NCBI GenBank assembly: GCA_947311795.1
Contig: CAMZLX010000144.1
Span: forward strand, 1-6,962
Direction: 5' to 3'
Length of the DNA stretch: 6,962 nucleotides
Origin: an uncultured Zetaproteobacteria bacterium
Lineage (GTDB): Bacteria; Pseudomonadota; Zetaproteobacteria; Mariprofundales; Mariprofundaceae
In this document: in pieces, positions 1 through 6,393 of the stretch
Position numbering within the stretch: position 1 is the stretch's first letter
How the letters are laid out: every line of letters starts with the position of its first letter
Position numbers and translations under genes: made by a program
Notes under the pieces: model-generated
Seen by the model: only the letters and a program-made list of their open reading frames with translations
The model's database searches: none
What the model was told of the DNA's origin: nothing

Positions 1-75
1 GATATTGGTGAAGCCTTTATTGCCGAAGATGTAGCCGACAAGGATATTCACACGCTTATTACATCGTTTATTTAG
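1..75 (+). CDS. 3' end of an unidentified protein-coding gene (partial)
   Basis: Frame 1 is open from the first base and reads 24 residues, starting DIGEAFIAED and ending HTLITSFI, before a TAG stop. The peptide is acidic, with a hydrophobic end, and looks like a real C-terminus rather than random sequence. It runs toward plsY, so the two genes are convergent with a 59-bp gap. I do not recognise the family from so short a tail, and the start lies outside the window. That this is coding is an inference from the open frame, the orientation and the hairpin downstream. Confidence 0.5.
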   Translation, partial: DIGEAFIAEDVADKDIHTLITSFI

Positions 76-103
76 ATCTCAGGCGTTGATGTATCAAAGG
101 TAA

Positions 104-123
104 GGCGAGGCTAAAGCCTCACT
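104..123. terminator. Short hairpin between convergent genes, possible weak bidirectional terminator
   Basis: GAGGC (107-111) and GCCTC (116-120) form a perfect 5-bp stem around a TAAA loop, and a few more pairs can form outside one mismatch. It sits in the gap between the + strand gene ending at 75 and plsY ending at 135 on the minus strand, where a shared terminator is expected. Neither side has a good run of T, so intrinsic termination would be weak, and the call rests mainly on position. Confidence 0.35.
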
Positions 124-134
124 TCCTGTGATGT

Positions 135-719
135 TTAAACTTTAGATTCTGTTCCGTTGATGAGGCGGGTTACATTTTCATGATGGCGAATGGTTACCAA
201 CCCGCCCACAATCAGGCTTGTTAACATCGCTGCATCATTGGCAGGTAAGAACCAAGCCACCAAAGGAAGTGAGAAGCCTGCAATCACTGATGCCAAAGAA
301 ACGTAGCGGCTGATTTTGAATACAATAAACCACACAGCAAAACTAATCACAGCAACCATGGGTGCCCACGGCAGTAAAATACCAAACATGGTGGCAACAC
401 CTTTGCCGCCCTTGAATTTTAAATAAATGGGGAAGATATGCCCTAAAAATGCAGCCAGCGCGACAATCATGATTTGTGAATCATTGAAATCCAAAACCAT
501 AGCAATACTCACAGGAATCACACCTTTAAACACATCGGCGATAAGCGTTAAAATCCCAACTTTTTTACCACCCGTGCGTAGTGCATTGGTTGCACCTGTG
601 TTGCCGCTGCCGTATTCTCTGGGGTCTTTACCTGTGAGCCAGCGGGCAAACAACAAACCAAAAGGAATCGCGCCTACGAAATAAGTGACAATGCCGAGCA
701 TTAAAACGGAAGTATTCAT
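135..719 (-). CDS. plsY: Glycerol-3-phosphate acyltransferase PlsY (acyl-phosphate dependent)
   Basis: PlsY is an inner-membrane enzyme that moves an acyl chain from acyl-phosphate (made by PlsX) to glycerol-3-phosphate, giving lysophosphatidate, the first step of phospholipid synthesis. The 194-residue protein has the usual family length and is mostly hydrophobic, with several membrane segments. All three family motifs are visible: GSGNTGATN at residues 37-45, GHIFPIYLKFKGGKGVAT at 93-110 (glycine-rich glycerol-phosphate binding loop), and TIRHHEN...RLINGTE at 176-191. The start at 719 has no clear Shine-Dalgarno sequence, and Met7 (701) is an alternative. It is the last gene of the panB-panC-panD-plsY run, 66 nt after panD with no visible terminator between, so co-transcription is plausible. 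More often plsY is found near folB or tsaD, so this neighbourhood is less usual. Confidence 0.95.
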   Translation of the reverse strand: MNTSVLMLGIVTYFVGAIPFGLLFARWLTGKDPREYGSGNTGATNALRTGGKKVGILTLIADVFKGVIPVSIAMVLDFNDSQIMIVALAAFLGHIFPIYLKFKGGKGVATMFGILLPWAPMVAVISFAVWFIVFKISRYVSLASVIAGFSLPLVAWFLPANDAAMLTSLIVGGLVTIRHHENVTRLINGTESKV

Positions 720-785
720 GATGGGCGTAGCATATAGAGAATTAGCATGAATACGATACGTAAATTTTGGGGTTATTTGCCGGTT

Positions 786-1163
786 TTATTTTTGTGCCAA
801 TTCACCTTGGGTTTGGTGGCTAATGTGATTGTTGTCGGTTAAATACACCAAATCAGGTTGAAATGATGTTGCTTTCTTGGCTTTGAAGGCTGCATAGGTG
901 CAAATAATGAGCGTGTCACCCACATTGGCTTTATGTGCTGCAGCACCGTTAATGCCTATGGTATGCGAGCCTTCAGGGGCAACAATGGCATAGGTGGTAA
1001 AGCGCTCACCATTGCTGACATTATAAATATGCAATTGTTCAAACGGCAAGATGTTGGCAGCTTTCATCAAGCCTGCATCAATCGCGCATGAACCTTCATA
1101 ATCCAATTCAGCATGGGTGACTGTGGCGCGGTGAAGTTTGGATTTTAGCATGGTAATACGCAT
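786..1163 (-). CDS. panD: Aspartate 1-decarboxylase precursor PanD
   Basis: PanD decarboxylates L-aspartate to beta-alanine, one of the two substrates of PanC. It is a pyruvoyl enzyme made as a pro-protein that cuts itself between Gly24 and Ser25, Ser25 becoming the pyruvoyl group. The sequence shows this site exactly: YEGSC with G24-S25. Lys9, Arg54 and Tyr58 (in NGERFTTY), implicated in substrate binding and catalysis, are present, as is the conserved NGAAAH segment. The length, 125 residues, matches the family (126 in E. coli). The start at 1163 keeps the conserved N-terminus (MRITMLKSKLHRATVTHAEL) and has a GAGGAA ribosome binding site 5 nt upstream, inside the end of panC. Its ATG overlaps the panC stop by one base (TAATG), which suggests translational coupling. 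Confidence 0.97.
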   Translation of the reverse strand: MRITMLKSKLHRATVTHAELDYEGSCAIDAGLMKAANILPFEQLHIYNVSNGERFTTYAIVAPEGSHTIGINGAAAHKANVGDTLIICTYAAFKAKKATSFQPDLVYLTDNNHISHQTQGELAQK

Positions 1164-2014
1164 TATTTTTCCTCGTTGGTGCTGCTAAGTGGCATATTAT
1201 CAATCAAGCGGGCTTTGCCAATCTGTGCTGCAATAAATATACGGGCTGGTTGTTGTTTATCCCATACGGATAGAGTTTGCAATGTTGTTTCATCGTTAAT
1301 GCTCAAGTAGTCTGTAGTGATACCATGCTGCGCCAAATACGTTTCGCCAGCTTGAATAACCTGCTGCATATCGGATGTTTGCTTGGCTTGGTTCTGCATC
1401 AACAACATACTTTGATAGATTTCAGCGGCTTGTGTGCGTTCATCATCATTTAAATATCGGTTGCGGCTGCTTTTGGCTAAACCATCAGTTTCACGAATGG
1501 TTTCAGCACCAATCACTTCAATGCCCATGTGTAAATCAGAGACCATGCGCTGAATAATGGTGAGCTGTTGAAAATCTTTTTCACCAAAAATTGCCAAGTG
1601 GGGGCGCACGATATTGAATAAAATATTCACCACAGTGACCACACCATCAAAGTGGTGGGGGCGGGAAACACCGCAAAGGGTTTGGCTTAAATCATTCACA
1701 TGCAAGCCGACTTGTATGCCACTTTCAGGATACAGTTGCTCAGGTGTAAAGACAAAATCCACACCTTCTGCTTCACAGACGCTCAAATCTTGTTCCAAAG
1801 GTTTGGGATAGTTATCCAAATCTTCATTTGCACCAAACTGGAGCGGGTTGACATAAATGCTGACCACCACGATGTCGGCTAAGCGTTTAGCCTTTTGAAT
1901 TAAGGATACATGTCCTTCATGCAAGCAGCCCATGGTTGGCACAAGCGCAATTTGTTCTTTATCAAAGCTTGCCAAATGATGTTGAAGTTGTGCGATGTCT
2001 GAAACCACTTTCAT
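1163..2014 (-). CDS. panC: Pantothenate synthetase (pantoate--beta-alanine ligase) PanC
   Basis: PanC joins pantoate and beta-alanine using ATP, through a pantoyl-adenylate, to give pantothenate, the coenzyme A precursor. The 283-residue protein has the family length. Visible motifs are PTMGCLHEGH (residues 26-35, containing the HxGH nucleotide-binding motif of this Rossmann-like superfamily), VNPLQFGANEDLDNYP (55-70, pantoate binding), GEKDFQQL (144-151) and KSSRNRYL (181-188, the KMSKS-like loop). Small departures from the common consensus are Cys30 where Ala is usual, Ala62 in QFGxNED where Pro is usual, and His120 in RPxHFDG where Gly is usual. None removes a known catalytic residue. The start at 2014 overlaps the panB stop (ATGA), and the gene ends one base into panD, so panB, panC and panD look translationally coupled. 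Confidence 0.97.
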   Translation of the reverse strand: MKVVSDIAQLQHHLASFDKEQIALVPTMGCLHEGHVSLIQKAKRLADIVVVSIYVNPLQFGANEDLDNYPKPLEQDLSVCEAEGVDFVFTPEQLYPESGIQVGLHVNDLSQTLCGVSRPHHFDGVVTVVNILFNIVRPHLAIFGEKDFQQLTIIQRMVSDLHMGIEVIGAETIRETDGLAKSSRNRYLNDDERTQAAEIYQSMLLMQNQAKQTSDMQQVIQAGETYLAQHGITTDYLSINDETTLQTLSVWDKQQPARIFIAAQIGKARLIDNMPLSSTNEEK

Positions 2015-2784
2015 GATTGATTTCTCACATCTTTAGCCCATGTTGCAATCGCAGATATGGCATCTTGTCTAAGGTTGGCATATGGCTGCACAAATGGAGG
2101 TATGGTTTCAGATAAACCCAAAACATCATGCCATACCAAAACTTGAGCATCGCAAGCAGCCCCCGCACCAATACCTACTGTGGGAATCGTGATGTTTGTT
2201 GTAATCTTTTCAGCTAAATCAGATGGAATATGTTCCAACACGATAGCCACTGCACCCGCTTGAGCGATAGCCAAGGCATCGGCATAAATATGTTGGGATT
2301 CTGCCTTGGTTGCGGCGCGTTGTTTAAAGTTGCCAAATTTCTTCACCGATTGCGGCGTAAAACCCACATGACCAACAACGGCAATACCTGCTTGGCTTAG
2401 AAAAGTGATGGTGTTGAGCATGTTTGCCCCACCTTCTAATTTGATAGCATCACAACCTGTTTGCTGCAAAACCTTTACACAGCTTGTCAAAGCTTGTTCT
2501 TTGGATTGTTGGTATGTGCCAAAAGGTAAGTCGCAGACCACCCATGCGTTTTTGCGACCACGAACCACAGCAGCAGTGTGCAAAATCATGTCATCAAGGG
2601 TGACAGGGATGGTGGTGTCATAACCTAAATTGACCATGCCCAGTGAATCGCCGACAAGAAGCACGTCAACGCCCGCTTCTTCAGCCATGCGCGCCGCTCC
2701 TGCATCATATGCGGTGAGCCACACTTGTGGCTGCTGGTTGTTTTTAGCCGCAAGCAATGTTGCAGCTGTAACTTTCTTTTTCAT
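2011..2784 (-). CDS. panB: 3-methyl-2-oxobutanoate hydroxymethyltransferase (ketopantoate hydroxymethyltransferase) PanB
   Basis: PanB transfers a one-carbon unit from 5,10-methylene-tetrahydrofolate to alpha-ketoisovalerate to form ketopantoate, the committed step of pantothenate synthesis. It is a Mg-dependent TIM-barrel enzyme. Visible family segments are LLVGDSLGMV (residues 42-51, with Asp46 as metal ligand), CDLPFGTY (84-91, Asp85), KLEGG (115-119), GHVGFTPQS (138-146), EHIP (184-187, Glu184 in the place of the catalytic acid) and GIGAGAACDAQVLVWHD. I place the start at 2784, giving 257 residues, the family's usual size, with the N-terminus MKKKVTAATLL. The frame stays open 105 nt further up to another ATG at 2889, but that stretch (35 extra residues) has no PanB-like features. 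A GGGG stretch just upstream of 2784 is a weak ribosome binding site. First gene of the panBCD-plsY run. Confidence 0.96.
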   Translation of the reverse strand: MKKKVTAATLLAAKNNQQPQVWLTAYDAGAARMAEEAGVDVLLVGDSLGMVNLGYDTTIPVTLDDMILHTAAVVRGRKNAWVVCDLPFGTYQQSKEQALTSCVKVLQQTGCDAIKLEGGANMLNTITFLSQAGIAVVGHVGFTPQSVKKFGNFKQRAATKAESQHIYADALAIAQAGAVAIVLEHIPSDLAEKITTNITIPTVGIGAGAACDAQVLVWHDVLGLSETIPPFVQPYANLRQDAISAIATWAKDVRNQS

Positions 2785-2923
2785 ATTGCCCCGTTCCGCT
2801 TCGGTCTTGTGTTCAAAACAAACATTGAAGTACCGTCTTCTGGAGTGATTTGTTGCCGCGAAGCTTAACATGCTTGATGAAATAGACAAAATTGTTGCAA
2901 TAAAGCACGTCAGCTTAGGGTTA

Positions 2924-2932
2924 TGTGATAAT
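2924..2932 (+). promoter_or_regulatory. Candidate extended -10 promoter element for the DUF481 gene
   Basis: TGTGATAAT fits an extended -10 element (TGn followed by GATAAT, five of six matches to TATAAT). It lies 63 bp before the ATG at 2996, giving a leader of about 55 nt. No good -35 box is found at the usual 16-18 bp: TTGCAA at 2895-2900 is 26 bp away, too far. An extended -10 can work without a -35. This is a pattern match only. Confidence 0.35.
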
Positions 2933-2983
2933 TATTACCTTTACCAATCAGATTGCGTGATTACTATGCGCGAAATTGACGAA

Positions 2984-2988
2984 AGGAG
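2984..2988 (+). promoter_or_regulatory. Ribosome binding site fixing the DUF481 gene start
   Basis: AGGAG within GAAAGGAGTA lies 7 nt before the ATG at 2996. It decides the start: the frame is open back to 2870, but only the ATG at 2996 has this site and is followed directly by a signal peptide. Confidence 0.85.
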
Positions 2989-2995
2989 TACCACA

Positions 2996-3697
2996 ATGAA
3001 AAAATTATTATCACTTGGCGTTGCATTATTGGCATTTTCAAGTTTTGGACACGCAGCAGAATGGAAAGGTAATGCAGAGCTTGGTTTTGTACAAACAGGC
3101 GGCAACACAGATACCAGTTCATTAAATGTTAAAGGTAAAGGCATTTATGATGCTGAAGAATGGCGTACCACTGCAGAAGCAGGTGCATTGCAATCAAAAG
3201 ATACAGGTAACACAACATCTGAGAAATACACATTTTCTATTCAAGAAGATTGGAAAGTATTTGAATCAGGCTATTTCTTTGCTCGTTATTCTTATGAGCA
3301 AGATAAATTTGGCGGATACAACAGCCGTATGAGTGAAACAGTAGGTTATGGTTTTGATATTTTGAAAGAAGCCGATATGACTTGGAATGCAGAAGTTGGT
3401 GGCGGTGCACGTCAATCGGAAGATCTTGCAGCCGTAAAAACTTCTGATTCTATCGTTCGTGCTTCAACGGTGTTCAATTGGAAAATCAGTGACACAACTG
3501 CATTTAGCCAAACATTAAGCACTGAAGGTAGTTCAAAAGGTGGTTACACCACAAAATCAGAAACTGCACTAACCAATCAAGTGGCTGGCAACCTATCAAG
3601 TAAAATTTCTTACTCTGTGGCGAACAATTCAAAAGCACCAGCGGGTACTAAGGCATCCGATACAGTGTTTGCCGCTTCTTTGGTATATTCATACTAA
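2996..3697 (+). CDS. DUF481 family (YdiY-like) outer-membrane protein
   Basis: A 233-residue exported protein. Residues 1-20 form a clear Sec signal peptide: MKK, a hydrophobic core, then GHA before the likely cut, with the mature protein starting AEWKGN. The mature part matches the DUF481 pattern: WKGNAELGFVQTGGNTDTSSLNVKG (TGGNTDTSS is the family hallmark), then EKYTFSIQEDWKVF, YFFARYSYEQDKFGGYNSRMSETVGYGF and WNAEVGGGARQSE. Alternating polar and hydrophobic strands rich in aromatic residues, and an aromatic last residue in SLVYSY, suggest a beta-barrel inserted in the outer membrane by the BAM machinery. E. coli YdiY of this family is described as salt-induced; the molecular function is not known. 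The gene stands alone between a divergent promoter region and a strong terminator, so it is likely its own transcription unit. No gene symbol is given, since orthology to ydiY is not shown. Confidence 0.9.
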   Translation: MKKLLSLGVALLAFSSFGHAAEWKGNAELGFVQTGGNTDTSSLNVKGKGIYDAEEWRTTAEAGALQSKDTGNTTSEKYTFSIQEDWKVFESGYFFARYSYEQDKFGGYNSRMSETVGYGFDILKEADMTWNAEVGGGARQSEDLAAVKTSDSIVRASTVFNWKISDTTAFSQTLSTEGSSKGGYTTKSETALTNQVAGNLSSKISYSVANNSKAPAGTKASDTVFAASLVYSY

Positions 3698-3719
3698 GTG
3701 AGTTTCTAACTGATTGATG

Positions 3720-3748
3720 AAAGGGTGGCTTTTGCCACCCTTTTTTTT
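3720..3748 (+). terminator. Intrinsic (Rho-independent) terminator of the DUF481 gene
   Basis: AAAGGGTGGC (3720-3729) pairs perfectly with GCCACCCTTT (3734-3743) around a TTTT loop, and the second arm runs into eight T in a row (3741-3748). A 10-bp stem, seven of them the G+C-rich core, followed directly by a T-run is a textbook terminator. It lies 22 nt past the DUF481 stop codon and separates this gene from glcD. The A run before the stem means it could also work on the other strand, though no gene there needs it. Confidence 0.95.
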
Positions 3749-3820
3749 GCGTGATGTTTAAAACCTTAATTTCTGTGTATCGACAACTTCTTATGCCTTG
3801 CTAAGGTTTCATCGCAAGCT

Positions 3821-3829
3821 AAGGAGGTG
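3821..3829 (+). promoter_or_regulatory. Strong ribosome binding site of glcD
   Basis: AAGGAGGTG is a near-perfect complement to the 3' end of 16S rRNA. GGAGG ends 4 nt before the ATG at 3832, slightly close but functional. It is the strongest Shine-Dalgarno sequence in the window and supports the 3832 start. Confidence 0.85.
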
Positions 3830-3831
3830 GT

Positions 3832-5283
3832 ATGTCGCAGTCGTTGTTACAAGAACTTGCCAAGCTGCTTCCTGCTGCTGCGCTTTTGACCTCGAAAGAA
3901 GCGCTTACACCTTATGAATGTGATGGTTTATCGGTGTATAAAGGCTTGCCCCTTGCCGTTGTTCTTCCTCAAACCATTGAACAAGCTCAAGCCATCATTC
4001 AATTATGCAAACAACAACATACGCCCATCATTGCTAGAGGTGCAGGCACTGGCTTGGCAGGTGGTGCCATGCCAACCCAAGGTGCGGTGGTGTTATCGCT
4101 GGCAAAATTTAATCAAATTCTAGACATCGATGTGGAGAATCGCACAGCCACAGTGCAGCCCGGCGTGCGCAACCTGGCAATTTCTGATGCGGTTGCAGGG
4201 CATGGTCTTTATTACGCACCCGACCCGTCCTCACAAATTGCCTGCACCATTGGTGGTAATGTGGCAGAAAATTCAGGTGGGGTTCACTGCCTAAAATACG
4301 GTTTAACGGTGCATAATGTAGTGGGTGTGAAGTTTTTAAGCGTTGATGGTGAGCTTATTGAGCTTGGTGGCAAAGCCTTGGATGATGCAGGTTATGACTT
4401 GCTTGCGTTGATGCATGGCTCGGAAGGTTTGTTGGGCGTGATGGTTGAAATTACTGTGAAATTATTGCCCAAACCTGAAGTTGCCAAAGTCTGTATGGCA
4501 ATCTTTGATGATATTGAGAAAGCTGGGCAAGCCGTGTGCGACGTGATTGCCGCAGGTATTGTGCCAGCAGGTTTAGAAATGATGGATAAACTCGCTATTG
4601 AAGCGGCAGAAGCTTATGCCAAGGCGGGTTATCCAGTGGATGCAGAGGCGATTGTATTGTGTGAAGTGGATGGCACTGAAGATGGTGTGGCGGAGTTTAT
4701 CAACAAAGTAGAAGTCGTATTAAAGCAAAGCGGGGCAGTGGAAACACGGGTATCACAAAGTGAGGCAGAGCGGATGCAATTTTGGGCAGGGCGCAAGGCG
4801 GCATTTCCTGCTGTGGGTAGGCTTGCACCTGATTATTATTGCATGGACGGCACGATTCCTAAAGCCAAACTTGCGCAAGTGTTGAAGCAAATTGCATTGT
4901 GGTCGGATGAATTTGCTTTGCCAGTTGCCAATGTGTTTCATGCAGGGGATGGCAATATGCATCCTTTGATTTTGTATGATGCGAATGCAAAAGGCGAGTT
5001 GGAAAAAACAGAAGCCTTTGGCAAAAAGATATTGGAATTATGCGTTCATGTGGGCGGTACAATCACAGGTGAACATGGCGTAGGTGTGGAAAAATTGGAT
5101 TCTATGTGCGTGCAGTTTGGTACGCTTGAATTGAGTCAATTTTTAGCCATTAAAGATGTGTTTGATGATGAGGGTTTGCTCAACCCTGGTAAAGCCGTGC
5201 CCACATTGCACAGATGTGCAGAGCTTGGGCGAATGCATGTGCACAATGGGCAGTTGCCGCACCCTGAATTGGAGCGGTTTTGA
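3832..5283 (+). CDS. glcD: Glycolate oxidase FAD-linked subunit GlcD
   Basis: GlcD is an FAD-binding catalytic subunit of the membrane-associated GlcDEF complex, which oxidises glycolate to glyoxylate and passes electrons to the respiratory chain. The 483-residue protein is a little shorter than E. coli GlcD (499); the difference is at the N-terminus. It has the PCMH-type FAD fold, with RGAGTGLAGGA at 69-79 and the segment 130-157 beginning PDPSSQIACTIGGNVAEN and ending HCLKYG. The C-terminal FAD-oxidase domain follows, with HAGDGNMHP at 370-378, GEHGVG at 413-418 and LNPGK at 450-454. The end, PTLHRCAELGRMHVH...PELERF, matches that of E. coli GlcD closely. This separates it from D-lactate dehydrogenases of the same superfamily, and the presence of glcE and glcF downstream settles it. 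First gene of the operon; promoter between 3749 and 3820 not clear. No glcC-type regulator is in view. Confidence 0.97.
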   Translation: MSQSLLQELAKLLPAAALLTSKEALTPYECDGLSVYKGLPLAVVLPQTIEQAQAIIQLCKQQHTPIIARGAGTGLAGGAMPTQGAVVLSLAKFNQILDIDVENRTATVQPGVRNLAISDAVAGHGLYYAPDPSSQIACTIGGNVAENSGGVHCLKYGLTVHNVVGVKFLSVDGELIELGGKALDDAGYDLLALMHGSEGLLGVMVEITVKLLPKPEVAKVCMAIFDDIEKAGQAVCDVIAAGIVPAGLEMMDKLAIEAAEAYAKAGYPVDAEAIVLCEVDGTEDGVAEFINKVEVVLKQSGAVETRVSQSEAERMQFWAGRKAAFPAVGRLAPDYYCMDGTIPKAKLAQVLKQIALWSDEFALPVANVFHAGDGNMHPLILYDANAKGELEKTEAFGKKILELCVHVGGTITGEHGVGVEKLDSMCVQFGTLELSQFLAIKDVFDDEGLLNPGKAVPTLHRCAELGRMHVHNGQLPHPELERF

Positions 5284-5294
5284 TGGTGTTGAAC

Positions 5295-5321
5295 CGCAGA
5301 GGACACAGAGTTTCGCAGAGG
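5295..5321 (+). repeat. CGCAGAGG-type repeat in the glcD-glcE junction, supplying the glcE ribosome binding site
   Basis: CGCAGAGG occurs at 5295-5302 and again at 5314-5321, with the related ACACAGAG at 5303-5310 between, so GCAGAG/ACAGAG recurs about every 9-10 nt. The second copy ends with AGAGG 4 nt before the glcE ATG and is the only apparent ribosome binding site for that gene. From memory, CGCAGAGG/ACACAGAG-like strings recur in intergenic DNA of many unrelated bacteria, but this window holds a single cluster. Confidence 0.55.
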
Positions 5322-5325
5322 TTTT

Positions 5326-6393
5326 ATGGATAATAGCAATCATATTCAACGCCAACTGCAAGATGCGCATCATTCGGGAACGGCATTAAATATTATCGGT
5401 GGGGATAGTAAATCGTGGTATGGGCGAGAGCCTGTGGGTGAGCCTCTGCATGTGGGTGAACATCAAGGTATTATCAATTATATGCCCAGTGAACTGGTGG
5501 TGACTGTTCGCGCTGGCACGAAGTTGTCTGATATTGCAGATGCCTTGGATCAACATCGGCAGCGTCTTCCTTTTGACCCACCCTACTTTGGAGAAAGTGC
5601 GACCATTGGTGGTACTGTGGCATGTAATTTTTCTGGGCCCCGCCGCCCTTACGCAGGTTCATGCCGTGATTATGTTTTGGGTTGTACCATGCTGAATGGC
5701 AAGGGCGAGATTCTGAAGTTTGGCGGCGAAGTGATGAAGAATGTGGCAGGTTTTGATGTGTCACGTTTGATGGCAGGTAGCCTTGGCACACTTGGTGTGT
5801 TGCTTGATATTTCATTTAAAATTTTACCGCATCGTTTGGTAGAGCAAACCGTGGTCATTGATGCAGATTTCAAGCAAGCCATCAAGTTGATGAATCATTG
5901 GGCAGGCACACCATTGCCTGTCACAGCCATGTGCACAGATGGTCAATCAGTTTACTTTCGTATTTGCGGTGCGCCATCTGCAGTTGAACGCAGTCAACGT
6001 GAGATTGGTGGTAGCATGTATGATGATGGTAAAAACTTCTGGAAAGATTTGAGGGAACACCAGTTACCTTTTTTTGATACGGATAAAACCTTATACCGCT
6101 TGTCTGTACCCGCTGCATCAGCATTCACTCCTTTGGAAGGTACAGTTGCAAGTGATTGGTTTATCGGCTGGGGTGGAGCGCAACGCTGGTTAGCATCAGA
6201 CTTACCTTTTGAAGTGGTGCAAAGCTATGCCAAAAAGTTGGGTGGACATGCTCGTATGATGCGTGGTGGCGACAGAGCGGAAGAAGTGTTTGCGCCATTA
6301 CCGCCTGCTTTGATGACATTGCATAAAAAGCTTAAACATAGCTTTGACCCCAAAGGGATTTTGAATCCTGGTCGCATGTATAAGGACTTATAA
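5326..6393 (+). CDS. glcE: Glycolate oxidase subunit GlcE (FAD-binding)
   Basis: GlcE is the second flavin-type subunit of glycolate oxidase and is needed for activity together with GlcD and GlcF. The 355-residue protein compares with 350 in E. coli. It keeps the FAD-binding half: GGDSKSWYG at 25-33, IGGTVACNFSGPRRPYAGS at 94-112 followed by CRDYVLG, and GGEVMKNVAGFDVSRLM at 133-149. The central and C-terminal parts also follow E. coli GlcE: FWKDLREHQLPFF, then WFIGWGGAQRWL, then FDPKGILNPGRMY near the end. It is shorter than GlcD because it lacks the large C-terminal FAD-oxidase domain. The start at 5326 is the first ATG after an in-frame TGA at 5290, preceded by AGAGG. The 42-nt gap after glcD is wider than the zero gap to glcF and consists largely of the repeat described above. 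Confidence 0.96.
   Translation: MDNSNHIQRQLQDAHHSGTALNIIGGDSKSWYGREPVGEPLHVGEHQGIINYMPSELVVTVRAGTKLSDIADALDQHRQRLPFDPPYFGESATIGGTVACNFSGPRRPYAGSCRDYVLGCTMLNGKGEILKFGGEVMKNVAGFDVSRLMAGSLGTLGVLLDISFKILPHRLVEQTVVIDADFKQAIKLMNHWAGTPLPVTAMCTDGQSVYFRICGAPSAVERSQREIGGSMYDDGKNFWKDLREHQLPFFDTDKTLYRLSVPAASAFTPLEGTVASDWFIGWGGAQRWLASDLPFEVVQSYAKKLGGHARMMRGGDRAEEVFAPLPPALMTLHKKLKHSFDPKGILNPGRMYKDL

Larger units (their letters stand above)
2785..2995. promoter_or_regulatory. Divergent intergenic region between panB and the DUF481 gene
   Basis: This 211-bp gap separates two genes transcribed away from each other, so it must hold the promoter of each. The right part is AT-rich. On the minus strand no -35/-10 pair stands out for panB. 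The closest is TTGTCT followed by TAAGCT at about 16 bp, a poor match. I see no clear operator palindrome or riboswitch-like fold. Both genes have in-frame open extensions into this region, which I regard as leader DNA rather than coding sequence. Confidence 0.6.

Noticed and set aside
128..139. GTGATGTTTAAA, an exact 12-mer also present at 3751-3762, each near a gene end.
   Set aside because: In about 7 kb one or so exact 12-mer pairs is expected by chance, and neither copy has flanking similarity. Not called as a repeat.
747..842. A 31-codon + strand ORF encoding a hydrophobic peptide (MNTIRKFWGYLPVLFLCQ...), antisense to the end of panD.
   Set aside because: More than half lies antisense to conserved panD coding sequence, its ribosome binding site is poor, and hydrophobic antisense frames arise easily by chance. 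No support as a gene.
3749..3820. Search for a glcD promoter, for example TCGACA at 3780-3785 with TAAGGT about 16 bp on.
   Set aside because: The -10 candidate matches only about half of the consensus. A promoter must be near because of the upstream terminator, but I cannot place it with support.
5474..5815. A 113-codon open frame on the minus strand, antisense to glcE.
   Set aside because: It is fully inside glcE, which has clear GlcE motifs, and its translation shows no domain-like pattern. Shadow frame.
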